From Polychytrium aggregatum (taxonomy: Eukaryota > Chytridiomycota > Chytridiomycetes > Polychytriales), in contig NW_026516413.1 in assembly GCF_025602895.1 (NCBI RefSeq), forward strand, positions 1-51,875: a stretch of 51,875 nt of DNA, read 5' to 3'. Both the position numbers and the translations under genes were made by a program. The notes beneath the pieces are model-generated. The model ran no database searches. It had not been told where the DNA came from and saw nothing but the letters and a program-made list of their open reading frames with translations. The stretch's first letter is position 1, and each line of letters starts with the position of its first letter. Of the stretch, positions 1 through 9,829 are shown one piece after another.

Positions 1-1322
1 GTTGACGTACAAGTATTGATGTTGCTGGAGAACATGGCAATGTCAACGACACGGCATCCTCGTGCGGATGCAGCTGGCTATCCCAAAGACCATATCATAT
101 TGCAAATACCTTGGTGGGATATCCTGAGTTTCCAACAAATCCCTCAGCGCGGTAGCCATCAACTGTTACCCTAAAGGGCCGCAGCTGACATGGCCGGATG
201 AACATGGCGTGAGGATGGACGACAGAGCTCATCCTGCGGCAAACTTATCATTTGGACTGGAATCGGCAGGCGCCACCTCACTTGGCAGAAATTACCTCGG
301 CGGCGTTGATGCCCGCCAGATGCGAAAAAGCAGGCCTGGATGCTCCGTTGCTGTATTCGTTATGGCATAGCGGTTAGTCGAGTGTGCTTCAGAGCGATCC
401 GCCAACAGACATGACGGAGAGTACCTTCTTCAGGACGAGGGCTCTTTACCAGACGACCGATCGATGATCTCAAAGTCGAGTCCACATGCGATAAACAAAG
501 TTGGCTCGACGGCCCTCCGAATGCTGTCGACTGTTTCGGTTTTCTTGAGTAGGGCCTGGCGGATGGGATACTGATGGCATCGCCCATCCGACGGCCAGGA
601 TTCGGTGTTAATAGGCACCGCCGTCTCATCGCCACATCTCTTCTCAGATCGCAAACGGCGCAGCATTCGTGACTTGCATTGGGCATTCACACCAGAGACC
701 TTGTTCGGCGGCCGAGCGGCTGGCCAAGCACCATATCCTTACGTTGCCAAAGACATCGCGCAAGACCACGGTCGTCCCGCTGTTGCTTCTGGGCTCGGCT
801 GCTGGCCCGCTGTATATGGTTTTACCGTACTTGATGATTTTGTGGTAGGTCTCGACCCGGTTAGGGCACCGGCTGGTGATTTCGACGACGGCAATGTCGG
901 TAACGCTTGCAAGAGCTTCGCCACGAAAGCCAAAGCTGTGACTGCTGCTTTCGCCGCCCGCCTTGGATGTTGCTTCAGGGACAATGCCAGGCCAAATCAG
1001 CGTCGGTACCGCCGAGAGAGACGGAGCAATCTCCAGTCTCACACGATAGACAGCAGCAGCGCCAGCAGCATACATAGCCTGCATTGGCCTCACCATATCG
1101 CTCTGCGACCAGATCAAAGTCAGCCGGGGTGATCCCATGGCCGTTATCGGATAACCGACAGAATCCGCCATCCGGGATGTTGAGACAAAGCTCGACAGCG
1201 GTTGCCTTGGCATCCAGGGCATTCTGAAGGAGCTCCAGCACGATTCTTGAGAGCGTTGGGGCAGTCACAGCCGACCGAAGCCGGCGGACGACTGCCTCAG
1301 AGAGGCGCTCGATCTTGGTCAT
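1..1322 (-). CDS. MLH3: DNA mismatch repair / meiotic recombination protein MLH3 (MutL family), 5' part
   Basis: MutL-type GHKL ATPase; MLH3 pairs with MLH1 and acts in meiotic crossover resolution and minor mismatch repair. Exons, complement: 1322-1094, 972-743, 570-450, 350-296, 233-110, 24-1; these 261 codons keep frame and run off the left window edge. Visible ATPase motifs in order: ELLQNALDAKA (catalytic Glu and Asn of motif I), SDNGHGI (motif II), RYATSK, then GFRGEALAS (motif III). Exon 6 begins QHQYLYVN, the conserved strand before the linker. The first helix reads LRSAVTAPTLSRIVLELL and lacks the AAGEV/SGQV segment of MLH1 and PMS1, which favours MLH3. The ATG at 1322 is the conserved-looking start (MTKIERLSE). 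The endonuclease domain lies outside the window. The paralogue choice is an inference; MutL membership is secure. Confidence 0.88.
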
Positions 1323-1628
1323 GGCTTCCCCGCGGTTGGGGTGCCAGCGAGATGCAGGGCAAGCCCAGGAAGCTGTTCTGAGCAGCGCCAGGCCGACTTT
1401 GTCCTCCAGCACCGGCTGGAATGTTCGCAGCGCTACACACCGCATCGACATTGTCATTCCGCACTGCGATAGTCAGGGCATTTGCTGCTGCCGATGCTGC
1501 TCCCTGGCTCGTTGGCCAGGGCAGAGGAGCTATACTTGGAGCACACAAAGTACAGCAGCAGTATCCAAGCATGTGGGTTGCACATTTCGGTTTGCATGAT
1601 CTATATTGCATCGTCGATACTTTACGCT

Positions 1629-1746
1629 CCATACCCCATACCCCATACCCCATACCCCATACCCCATACCCCATACCCCATACCCCATACCCCATACCCC
1701 ATACCCCATACCCCATACCCCATACCCCATACCCCATACCCCATAC
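1629..1746. repeat. Heptanucleotide minisatellite (CCCCATA)n, about 17 copies
   Basis: A near-perfect head-to-tail 7-bp array; the minus strand reads TATGGGG repeated. It lies between the MLH3 start (1322) and the stop of the FAD monooxygenase (1755), ending only about 9 bp from that stop codon. Its edges decay into ccatactt copies. The G-rich strand has runs of four G every 7 nt, so it could form quadruplexes (inference). Confidence 0.97.
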
Positions 1747-1754
1747 TTCATACT

Positions 1755-3134
1755 TCATACCCGGTTGTGTCTGGGCTTTTGGTTGGCAGCATCTTCCTTG
1801 GGTTCGGGTTCATGGACTCGGTCGTCTTCGCAGACCGCTGGCTGCCGCATGACACTTCCCCTGGCCATGATTTTGTTTTGGAGACTGCATGCCTGCGCCA
1901 GGTCTTCAGCGGAGCTCCATATTCCCATGGATCGGTCGCTCAGGCTCCGCAGCAACTCGGCCATTTCTCCAACCCGCGGATAACCTCTTCGTCGAAGCTG
2001 GCAATCCGAGTCGACAAAGGCGGCGCAATGCAGCGAGGAGATGGCCGCTCGCGAAGCCAGGACCTTGGGTGTCGTTCGGAGGATCATTCGGCGTTCGTAT
2101 TCGCGAAACGCCTGAGCAAGCTGCTCCGGCGAAGTCCTTGCAATCGCTTCGGCCAGATCCACGGCATCGATCAATGCCTGGTTGGCTCCTTGGCCTTTGA
2201 ACGGAGACATGGGATGTGCCGCATCGCCCAGCAGCGTAACCAACGAGCTCCCATCCAAACCTGTAGCCATGGGCTCTCGATCATAGACCGGGTAGCCGGT
2301 GATGAGGGTTGCCTCTGTTCGAGCGAGCAGTTCCGGGATCGGCGGATGAAAGCTGCGGCACTGGCGCAAAGCTTCAAGTCTGAGATTTTCGGCTCCGGAT
2401 CTGGCGAGACTGACTGCCGCCTCGAGCTCCATGGGGAAGGAGAGCTGCCACATCGACCGACCCGCATCGTACGGCATGATGAAGATTCGCGCGAGGCCAT
2501 CGGACATTTGCACCATACGTTCGCGGAAGATGGGTGAGATGCCGTCCTCGAAGATGCCCAGGATCACAAAGGTGCCGAGGAACTTGAGCGGCTCGTTTCG
2601 CAGCCGATGGCGAATACCCGAGCGGATGCCGTCGCAGGCAACCAGCCCGTCCATCTCGTAGATAGACCGAGCATCGTCTGGGCCCGCAAAGACAACAACC
2701 CGACCACCTCGTTGCTCAAAGTGCGAGACCTCGAAGCCCCAAAGCACTTGGCACAGCGTCGGATCGAGCTCTTGAAGCAGTGCGTTTCGCAGCCGCTGGC
2801 GACTGATGTGGCAGTTTCGGTTGGGCTGCCAGACAGACGCATCGGCCGAGCTGGTAGTTCCCCAAAACAACACGATCTGGCCCTGGCTATTGAAGATGAA
2901 GTGGCTGCTTGATGTTTGCCCTTCCTTCGTCATGGTGCTCATCAGCCCAAGAGCGCTGATCGCGCGTCCGCCCTGTTGCATGGTGAGCCCATATCCCTGG
3001 CTGCGGGCATTGAAGCTTGTGTCCTTCTCAAAGACGATAGAACCGATGCCGTGTCGTTGCAGGGCGATGGCTAGGGCGAGTCCGCCAATGCCTCCTCCCA
3101 CGATACCGATGATCATAGCTCCAAAGTTGGGCAC
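1755..3134 (-). CDS. FAD-dependent monooxygenase (FAD_binding_3 / TetX-like class A flavoprotein)
   Basis: Single uninterrupted 459-codon frame. It opens with the Rossmann FAD motif IVGGGIGGLALAIALQRHG followed by a strand ending in E (VFEKD), and carries the second FAD/ribityl motif GDAAHPMSPFKGQGANQAL near residue 310. This layout is typical of class A flavin monooxygenases that hydroxylate aromatic or polyketide-like substrates with NAD(P)H and O2. The substrate cannot be read from sequence. The first in-frame ATG (MPNFGAM) is taken as start; the Met seven residues in (MIIGIVGGG) is a possible alternative. No signal peptide or membrane segment is seen, so it is probably cytosolic. It has no intron, whereas most neighbours have 3-14 exons. 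The C-terminal ~40 residues are polar and degenerate-looking and run up to the minisatellite. Confidence 0.9.
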   Translation of the reverse strand: MPNFGAMIIGIVGGGIGGLALAIALQRHGIGSIVFEKDTSFNARSQGYGLTMQQGGRAISALGLMSTMTKEGQTSSSHFIFNSQGQIVLFWGTTSSADASVWQPNRNCHISRQRLRNALLQELDPTLCQVLWGFEVSHFEQRGGRVVVFAGPDDARSIYEMDGLVACDGIRSGIRHRLRNEPLKFLGTFVILGIFEDGISPIFRERMVQMSDGLARIFIMPYDAGRSMWQLSFPMELEAAVSLARSGAENLRLEALRQCRSFHPPIPELLARTEATLITGYPVYDREPMATGLDGSSLVTLLGDAAHPMSPFKGQGANQALIDAVDLAEAIARTSPEQLAQAFREYERRMILRTTPKVLASRAAISSLHCAAFVDSDCQLRRRGYPRVGEMAELLRSLSDRSMGIWSSAEDLAQACSLQNKIMARGSVMRQPAVCEDDRVHEPEPKEDAANQKPRHNRV

Positions 3135-3607
3135 GAGGAACTGAGTTGCGGGCTCGTGTCGATTGCTCTGCCGATTTCTCTGTTGATTACTCCGTTGACT
3201 ACTCTATCGATTGCTCTATCGACGTGGGAGCACTGAGCTTCAGACGATCGAACTTGGGGATCGGCGGCAAGAGCGACTCGGAGTGGATCTTCGGACAGCA
3301 GATGGAGTTTGGACAGCGCATTGGGCGGGCTCTCCGCTTCTCCAACATGCTGCTGAGGCGGAATCGGGACAGCGCCGCGTTTATTGCAAGAATTTACTTT
3401 CATTTTGCAGCCCAAGTACAAACCAGCCAAGGCCGACATAAGCACTTGAATAGTAGTGAGATCGCAGACAGTTTACAATTCAAAGCTCGGTGATGATATG
3501 GAGGTGGTGAAGAAACGTGAATAGCCAATAGGCTATGAAAATGTGGGGTCGTAATCGTCGATTGGAATGGCGCCCGATCGGTTTCGAGATATGAGACCGC
3601 ATGGGAC
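3135..3607. other. Intergenic spacer
   Basis: Between the monooxygenase start and the FYV7 stop; should hold the monooxygenase promoter and FYV7 3' UTR. A short degenerate repeat of gattgctctgtc-like units lies at about 3155-3225. No gene seen. Confidence 0.6.
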
Positions 3608-4673
3608 TCACTGCTTCTGGAGCTTTCCCAACAAACGAGATATCTGGTTGGAGATGACGGGCTGGCCTTTCTTGGTCTTCTTCAGCATCATATTGCGGTC
3701 CTCGCGACGCTTGGCATAGTACTCGGCACGCTTGGCCCTCTGCTCCTCCTTTTGCTTTTGCTCCTCCTTCATCCAGAAACAGCTGGATTAGCGCACGAGA
3801 TCTTCGTAGCTCACCCGGCTTGGATCCCAGCTTGGATCCCAGCGTGCGGCCCGCAGCAGCAGAGTAGACAGAGACGAGTATGCCGAGTCTCGCGCCGGCT
3901 TACCTCTCTTTGCCGCTGCTCTTCTGCCTTTTTCTTATCGAGTTCCATCTGTACCTTCTTGAAGGGAGTCGGTCTGTGGATAAAGGATTAGTCTGGAGCA
4001 CTCTGCTGCTGTTCTCGAAATGTCGGGATACATACTTTGAGCTCCCCGAGTGCGGCTTTTGGGGAGCGCCCGAAGCACCCTGCGTCTCTGGTTGCAGATC
4101 GATCGCCTGTAATGAAACCTCCGATGTATATCCGGATCTGTCAGCTCGTGGCCGTCCGAGTGGCCTGGAATTGTCCATCGGCTCAGTCTCTAGATCCATA
4201 CCGGCTGGGTGTTGTCTAGACCCTCTTCCTTGAGCAGCTTGTGATATTGCCGCTTGACCTGTGAGAATCGTGGTATCAGGATCACAAAGTCTTCATCAAA
4301 TAATGGATGGCAAACCAAACGAGCAACCATTCGCATTTATCAGCCTCGCTTGGCCGTGTGTCAGCGCAGCTTTCGGGATATAGCTCTCGGCGGATGCTGG
4401 CTGCTGACCTTGGCTTTGTGTATGAGGGCCTCTTTCTTGGACACCTTGTTTCCAACTGCCGCCGGGACGAGCGGGAAGGTGGTTAGTGTGTTGCTGATGG
4501 ATGCAGGTGGTCTTGGCTCTCTCGGCTGCGATGCGCTCATCTCGCTTGGTTCGCTGAGCATCATCTAATTGCGGTACGAGCTGAGGACGCCAGAGGATCG
4601 CCGTACCATATCGTGCCCCGGTGCTGTGATACACCACCTTGGCCTTCTTCTTGCCCTGACCGCCGTGTGTCAT
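3608..4673 (-). CDS. FYV7: rRNA-processing protein FYV7 / CCDC59 (TAP26) family
   Basis: Small basic, mostly helical nucleolar factor of 18S rRNA maturation (family knowledge). Exons, complement: 4673-4607, 4455-4409, 4258-4202, 4079-4036, 3973-3904, 3766-3608, giving 147 residues, close to the yeast protein. The conserved N-terminal core spans three exons: ARYVGNKVSKKEALIHKAK then VKRQYHKLLKEEGLDN. The C-terminal signature LKKTKKGQP...QISRLLGKLQK matches the family end. A long charged helix (KKVQMELDKKKAEEQRQRE and following) links the two. The ATG at 4673 (MTHGGQGKKK) gives the best N-terminus. An upstream 5' exon near 4800-4850 with a GTAAGG donor cannot be excluded. Confidence 0.85.
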
Positions 4674-5395
4674 TGCTACGGGATGGTGCTTGGATATCTC
4701 TGGATGGCTGGATGCTGGGTGCTGGGTGCTGGATGCTGGATGGCTGGATGACTGGATGTGGGACAGAGCGATCCCAGTTTTTCTTCCCAAAGCCCTTACC
4801 CGCGCCCAGCACGTGCGTCGCTTCAGAACACCGACGCTTTTCATTCCATTTCATTCAGAAAACGACGGGACACCTCTCATTCCATGAACATGTAGTCTGT
4901 GATGGCTTGCGTCGAGCAGAGCCACAAGAAATAGAACAGATTGCCTCCGAGTGAAGTCATTGGGCCGCTCTCCGGTCTCCACAATCGACCTGCACACTGG
5001 TTTCGGAGTGCCAGCGGTGAATGGCGATCTTGGACACACTAAATATGGAGGCAGCATTCCTCATGCTATGAATGAGGGCGTAGCATCGCATCACAGGACG
5101 GCCATGGCCAGCGCGGATTTGTCTCGGGTGACAAAATATTCGATCGATGGTCAAAAAACCAGCGTGTCCCGTTCTGGGTTGACTGTATCAAATCCCATGG
5201 ATTGATGTTTGCTGGGACAGCGACGAGCAGGCCCCGCTCTGCGGTCTCGGCCGATTGACGAACACAGATGCGAAAGTGCCCTCCCCGGTATCGCCGAGCC
5301 GGCTGGTCATAGTGCGCTGTGCATTATTTTCTCGGGCCACCATCCTTCCAATGCAAGGGTTTGCAGTCGGCATTCTATTTGGAAAACCAAGCTGT
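4674..5395. other. Intergenic spacer with a dispersed-repeat fragment
   Basis: Lies between the FYV7 start and SDHAF3 stop. Positions about 5105-5180 resemble 36050-36135 (shared order: ggccagcgcg, caaaatattYgatc, gtgtcccgtt, gattgac-like end). A ctggatgctgg-type direct repeat at about 4700-4755 lies in the FYV7 5' region. No convincing gene. Confidence 0.5.
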
Positions 5396-5972
5396 TCATG
5401 ATTTCGGCTCGCTCTCGCCCTTGGCCGCTTCCCTCAAGGCATACAGCTGTCCTGTGAACCAAGGATGTGCGCCGACCGTCAGACGATGATATGCCGCAGC
5501 TCAAACGCAGGATCAAAAATCGGAAATGCTCTCTCCTGTCACATATGTCCATACCTAGCTGCTGCCCATTCATAGCCTCGATCTCGGTCTCGGAGAGCTT
5601 CCGGCCAAGACTCCCAGGGCTCGGATCGACCCGGCGGGAGTCATGGGCCTGAGCATCGAGCTGCATCTTGAGCATCTCGTGGTACTCGGTCCAGCTTTGA
5701 CTGAATCCTTGAACAAACGCTGGATCCGCCTTGCGGTGTCGTCGGAATTCATCGCGGATGTAGTTGTTTCCAACGAGCGACAGGGCTGCGTTGACATCAC
5801 ACGAGCAGAGTGAGGCCAAGTCGCAGTCGCAGTCGCAGTCGCAGTCGCTGGTGGCCCGCTGGATCGGCGCTGGTGCATGCGGGATCGCTTTCGATTTCGA
5901 CCTACCTCGCGGTAGCCGCCGATGCAGCCGCCGGATAGAGCGATACAGATCGAGTATGGGCGGCAGGGTCAT
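5396..5972 (-). CDS. SDHAF3: Succinate dehydrogenase assembly factor 3 (SDHAF3 / Sdh7 / Acn9), LYR protein
   Basis: Mitochondrial-matrix LYR-motif chaperone that protects the iron-sulfur subunit of complex II during assembly. Exons, complement: 5972-5906, 5785-5555, 5451-5396 (117 residues). The LYR motif sits at residues 9-11 in LDLYRSIRRLHRRLP. The family core NNYIRDEFRRHRKADPAFV and the trailing helix WTEYHEMLK follow. The last exon supplies the conserved GQLYALREAAK tail. The splice phases (1, 1) match, and without the third exon the protein would lose that tail. Starting at the ATG directly before LPPILDLYR gives the family's typical length. Start-to-start it is 321 bp from the divergent gene at 6294, which suggests a shared promoter region. 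Confidence 0.92.
5821..5847. repeat. Hexanucleotide (TCGCAG)n microsatellite
   Basis: Four perfect copies plus a partial one, inside intron 1 of SDHAF3. Confidence 0.9.
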
Positions 5973-6083
5973 GGTATGCGCAAGCTTGGCGGTGCCTTGG
6001 CCGTCTGGATCCAAGAAAACCCGATTCGGGGCCGACGGCCATCCAAGAAAAAGAAGCGGGCCTGCGGTTCGTGCGGGGCCTGT

Positions 6084-6105
6084 CCACACACACACACACA
6101 CACAC
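6084..6105. repeat. (CA)n microsatellite
   Basis: About 10 CA dinucleotides in the divergent spacer between SDHAF3 (5972) and the gene starting at 6294. Confidence 0.95.
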
Positions 6106-6293
6106 GCATAGCAACGAGCTGCTGCCCTGGACGATACTGCGAGCCAGATCGGCCGGGGCTGCATGAGCAACGACGACGAGCCTGCACTCGGCGATCAGGC
6201 CCGCAACACCACCGGCACAAGCGCCGCCCCGATGAGCTCGCAGCGGCTGCCGCCTTGCCTTGGGTGGAACGCCTCTCGCGCTGAATCTCGGAG

Positions 6294-9200
6294 ATGCTCC
6301 GGATGCATGGTATTTCGTGGCTGCCCGCCGTGTTCCTGGACGAACGGGTTGGCTGTGATCTCTCCGGCAGCCCCTCAACCGCCGCATCCGCCCAAGCGAC
6401 GTAAGCTCGGGCCCGGCCAGGAGGCCCTGCATCCAGTACAACATGTCCCAGAGCCTGTCAAAGCCTTGGTTCGTATGGCTGAACAATACCGCCATGGCTC
6501 CATCGCATCTTGTTCGCTACTGACTGGTGCTGTCCACGACAGGATTCTGGCGGCTGCACACCAGGCGCTTCAATCAAGCCTTGATAGCCTCGACCGAATC
6601 AAGTCCGAGCCCGCTGAGGCGGCACAGGGCCTCGAGACACTCAACCAGCTGCTGCAACCCATCGACATCTCAAAGCGATGTCAGATCATACGGGTGAATA
6701 TCGTCGGCGCACCAGAGGCACCGGCAATTGTGCTGGTTTCCGCCGACAGGAGCTGACACTACTGTCCTTTGTCCCGCCTAGTTCGACTCGACTCCTTCAC
6801 AGGATGCTCCTGGGCGACCATACACGGGGATTCTATCGGACCAGGCTCATCAAATTGCATGCTACTTTTCGTCTGCGTCAATTGCCGAGTACGAGAAGCT
6901 GTAAGTCCAGCGTCGCGGATCGAGAGATCAAGCGATCGACAAGATGCGGAGTACCCTGCGCTCGACTCTCTATTGACGGATTCGTCTGTTATCTTCCAAC
7001 ATGACTTGGCGGTCGGGCTCAGAAACAATGCCATGCCGCTTGCATCGACCCAAGGCGGAATCATGATTATTAGCTCGTACTCTTGTCAAATCAGACAGAG
7101 CGAGTCGCAGCGGCTGCGGGTGTTTTTGAAGATCCATCGTTTTCAGTTCATTGGAGGCAATGGCTCCAACTACTTTGGCTCGCTTCGGTACATCGACGAC
7201 GTGGTGGATATTGAGCAGTTGTGCGTGAGGCTGCAGCAACGGTAAGGACTTTGTTGTTGTTGTCCCTGGACTTGGTACAATTGTGCAAGTGTCCCGAACC
7301 CTCGATCGAGAAGTCTGATATGGCCACGTCATGACCCGAGGTTTGGATTCGCGATGGGCTGGATGTTGATCGAACTGCACGTTGGACAACATTGCCTACG
7401 AGCCTGTAGCCTTGGTGGTTACAGCTTGCGACTGGGCCTGACTCTGCTTGTTCACTTGTCCCTGTGTGCTTTCTCTTCAAGATTGAACGAGTGTCGTACT
7501 CTTGGTAAGTAGATCAGCTCAGCTCCGGTGGATGCTTTCGCTTTGGTCATGCACTAACCTCGATAACATGCAGCATCAATCGGCATCGCATCGCATCTCC
7601 CCCAAGTAAGTATGTCGTCAAAGCATCGTAGCCCGTGCGAAATTCGCCCCGCAGTACTCACGATCCCATGTCTCGCTAGCATGTCTTTCGGATCGGCTCC
7701 CATCCTGGCTGGCCGGTAAGCTTGCCAAGTCCGATGCATCAATGTCTCTCGGCCATGACAATTCGCCCATGACCGATCCCTTTGACCGCTTTCTGTCGCT
7801 CAGGATCCGGATCCAAGTGTCCACGGACCTTATTTCGAGCTTGGCCGCCATATCCTCAAAGCCGATGATAAATCGCTGCCGGGTTCGTGTGCTTTTGTGC
7901 TCATCAGCCAGTAGGCAGCCAGTAGTCTGCCAGTAGTCCGCCCAGAGTCGCCCAGATACGCAACGCAACGCAATGCAAGGCAGATACCTTGCCTGTTACG
8001 CTGATGCGAGCCCTCGGGTTTACAGATAGCTTGGATTACTTTGATTCGATCGACGGCTCGATTCTTGCAGCTATGGAAGGCGATTCATCGTCCCAGGTGC
8101 GGGCTGAGTCGGACGTCAAGTCTACGCAGGTTCCCTTGGTCGCACCAGAATCCAAGCCGGCGGACAAGGTCGAGTCGAAGACTCTATCGATATTTATCAG
8201 CGAGGCGAATAGCCTGTCGAGCATCGGTAAGGGTATAGTTGTTGTCGTCTGGCTCGTTCTTGACTTGGATATCTGGATATTTACACGACCCATCACGGAT
8301 CTCGCGAAATGCCAGCATGAATCGGATCTCTAACAATACCTTGTCCAACGGCCATCAGAAGAGGATGACCCGGATAGACTTGACATCGATAATATCAATC
8401 TGCTGGAGCACCTCGAGAGTGAAGACGAGTCATCTCGACCATCAGCAGCAACGGCGCCGTAAGTTATCGTCTCGACTGTTGCCAAGAGTCACAAGCCCAG
8501 GTTGCTCACTGCTTTGACATTTGACACCATATCCAGCGCTGGCATGTCGTCTCAAGCTTCACCCAATGTGAGAGAGGCTGCTGAAGATTTCAACATGCCC
8601 GAGAAAGCACAGCAGCACATCGTCCTTGATGGTGCTTCAAGAGCCGCGCAAGATGATACCCAACCCGACCCTATGCCGATACCCATGTGCTGCGATGCGA
8701 CTCCGCCATTGATCACACAAGTACCATCCGGAGCCAAATGTGGCACCAATCCATCCTTCGATCCTGACGATAGCTGGGGCTCTATCGACTGGGACGACGT
8801 AGCAGCATGCGCTGACGCTGCGGATAGCCTGGCTTCTCGCATCAATCAGGCCAGAGCGAGCCTTGATCGCGCTGAGTTCGCCACGGGTTATGGCCGTTTG
8901 GGTGCTCCTCTGGGCCTTGGTCTGGGCCTGGGAGCGCATTCTCAATCGTGCCCGAGTGGACACCCGCAGCCGGCACTTCTCGAACACTCGCAGCAAACTT
9001 TGGGAGCATCTCCATCGGCCGACCCCGACTCACAACTTCAGCTCATATCGACCATGGACCGGCCAAGCCATCCTAACCAAACTCAAAGCGAGATAAGAGC
9101 CCGATTACTGCAGGGCCCGGACGCCACTGGGCTCGGGTCTCCATACCCGACGGCATATGGGCTCATGCAGGGCGCCGTGGTGGATGATGTGGAGGCATCG

Positions 9201-9545
9201 TCCCGATCGGCATACCTCCGGCTACAGGTCTCCGACAGCTTTGAATCCAGGCCTTTGGCTGAGCCACGGGCTCGAGCAGGCTCGCCCGCTGAACTTGCGG
9301 CTGATGGTGCATTACTGACGGATTCATTCCAGGATATTGGATTCGTAACGCAGGATAAGGGGCAGCTAGACCCATGCGCGAGCGAGGACTTGCAGCCCGA
9401 GTCTTTACCAGATCAGACGATGCCACACACCCAGCATCACGGCTCTGATACGAACTATGCGTTTGCCAAGCGGCCGTGGGATGCACTTGAGCTGGAGGCC
9501 TATATGAACCAGGCTCGCAGGCGATTCATTCAGCTCAATAGATAG
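6294..9545 (+). CDS. Candidate telomere shelterin subunit, TPP1/Tpz1/Est3-like OB-fold protein
   Basis: Exons: 6294-6400, 6543-6693, 6803-6900, 7023-7241, 7482-7504, 7574-7605, 7655-7715, 8026-8226, 8359-8458, 8537-9545; 2001 nt, 666 residues, all phases match. An in-frame stop at 6282 precedes the ATG. Residues ~1-195 follow the order of TPP1-family OB folds: an N-terminal Trp-containing strand (ISWLPAVFLDERVG), RCQIIR, a GILSDQAHQIACYF strand pair (compare LLVSDGTHSVRCLV of human TPP1), GGIMIISSYSCQI (compare GRLLLLQDCGVHV), then LRVFLKIHRFQFIGGNGSNY and a helix DVVDIEQLCVRLQQR. The remainder is long, acidic and disordered, ending in a helix with WDALELEAYMNQARRRF that could be a partner-binding motif as at Tpz1/TPP1 C-termini (inference). 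Family proteins bridge the single-strand telomere binder to shelterin and recruit telomerase. Exon 7 and the 5' exon are the least certain parts. Confidence 0.6.
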
Positions 9546-9829
9546 CAGTGGAACGTGGACGTTGCAGCATCCACAGGCGGGCGTGCTGTGTTCAAAGACA
9601 TGGTGTGCGACCGAAATAGCACCGATGTAGCCGCAGGGCGAGAGGGGGAGAAGATGCAGCTCACAGACGATGCGGATCAAGAACACTTGGGCTGGGCCTT
9701 GGAACGACGACTCCATGCGATGCAGTCCGGCGGTCGACTGGCCACGACACGTGCCTCGGCTGGACATTCCGAGCACGGTTCCCTGCCCACAGAGCGACTG
9801 TCTTGTTCTCCATCGCATTCTTGCCGAAA

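Noticed and set aside
1629..1746. Claim that the window is subtelomeric
   Set aside because: The heptamer array is interstitial, surrounded by ordinary housekeeping genes, and the genome's telomere repeat is unknown.
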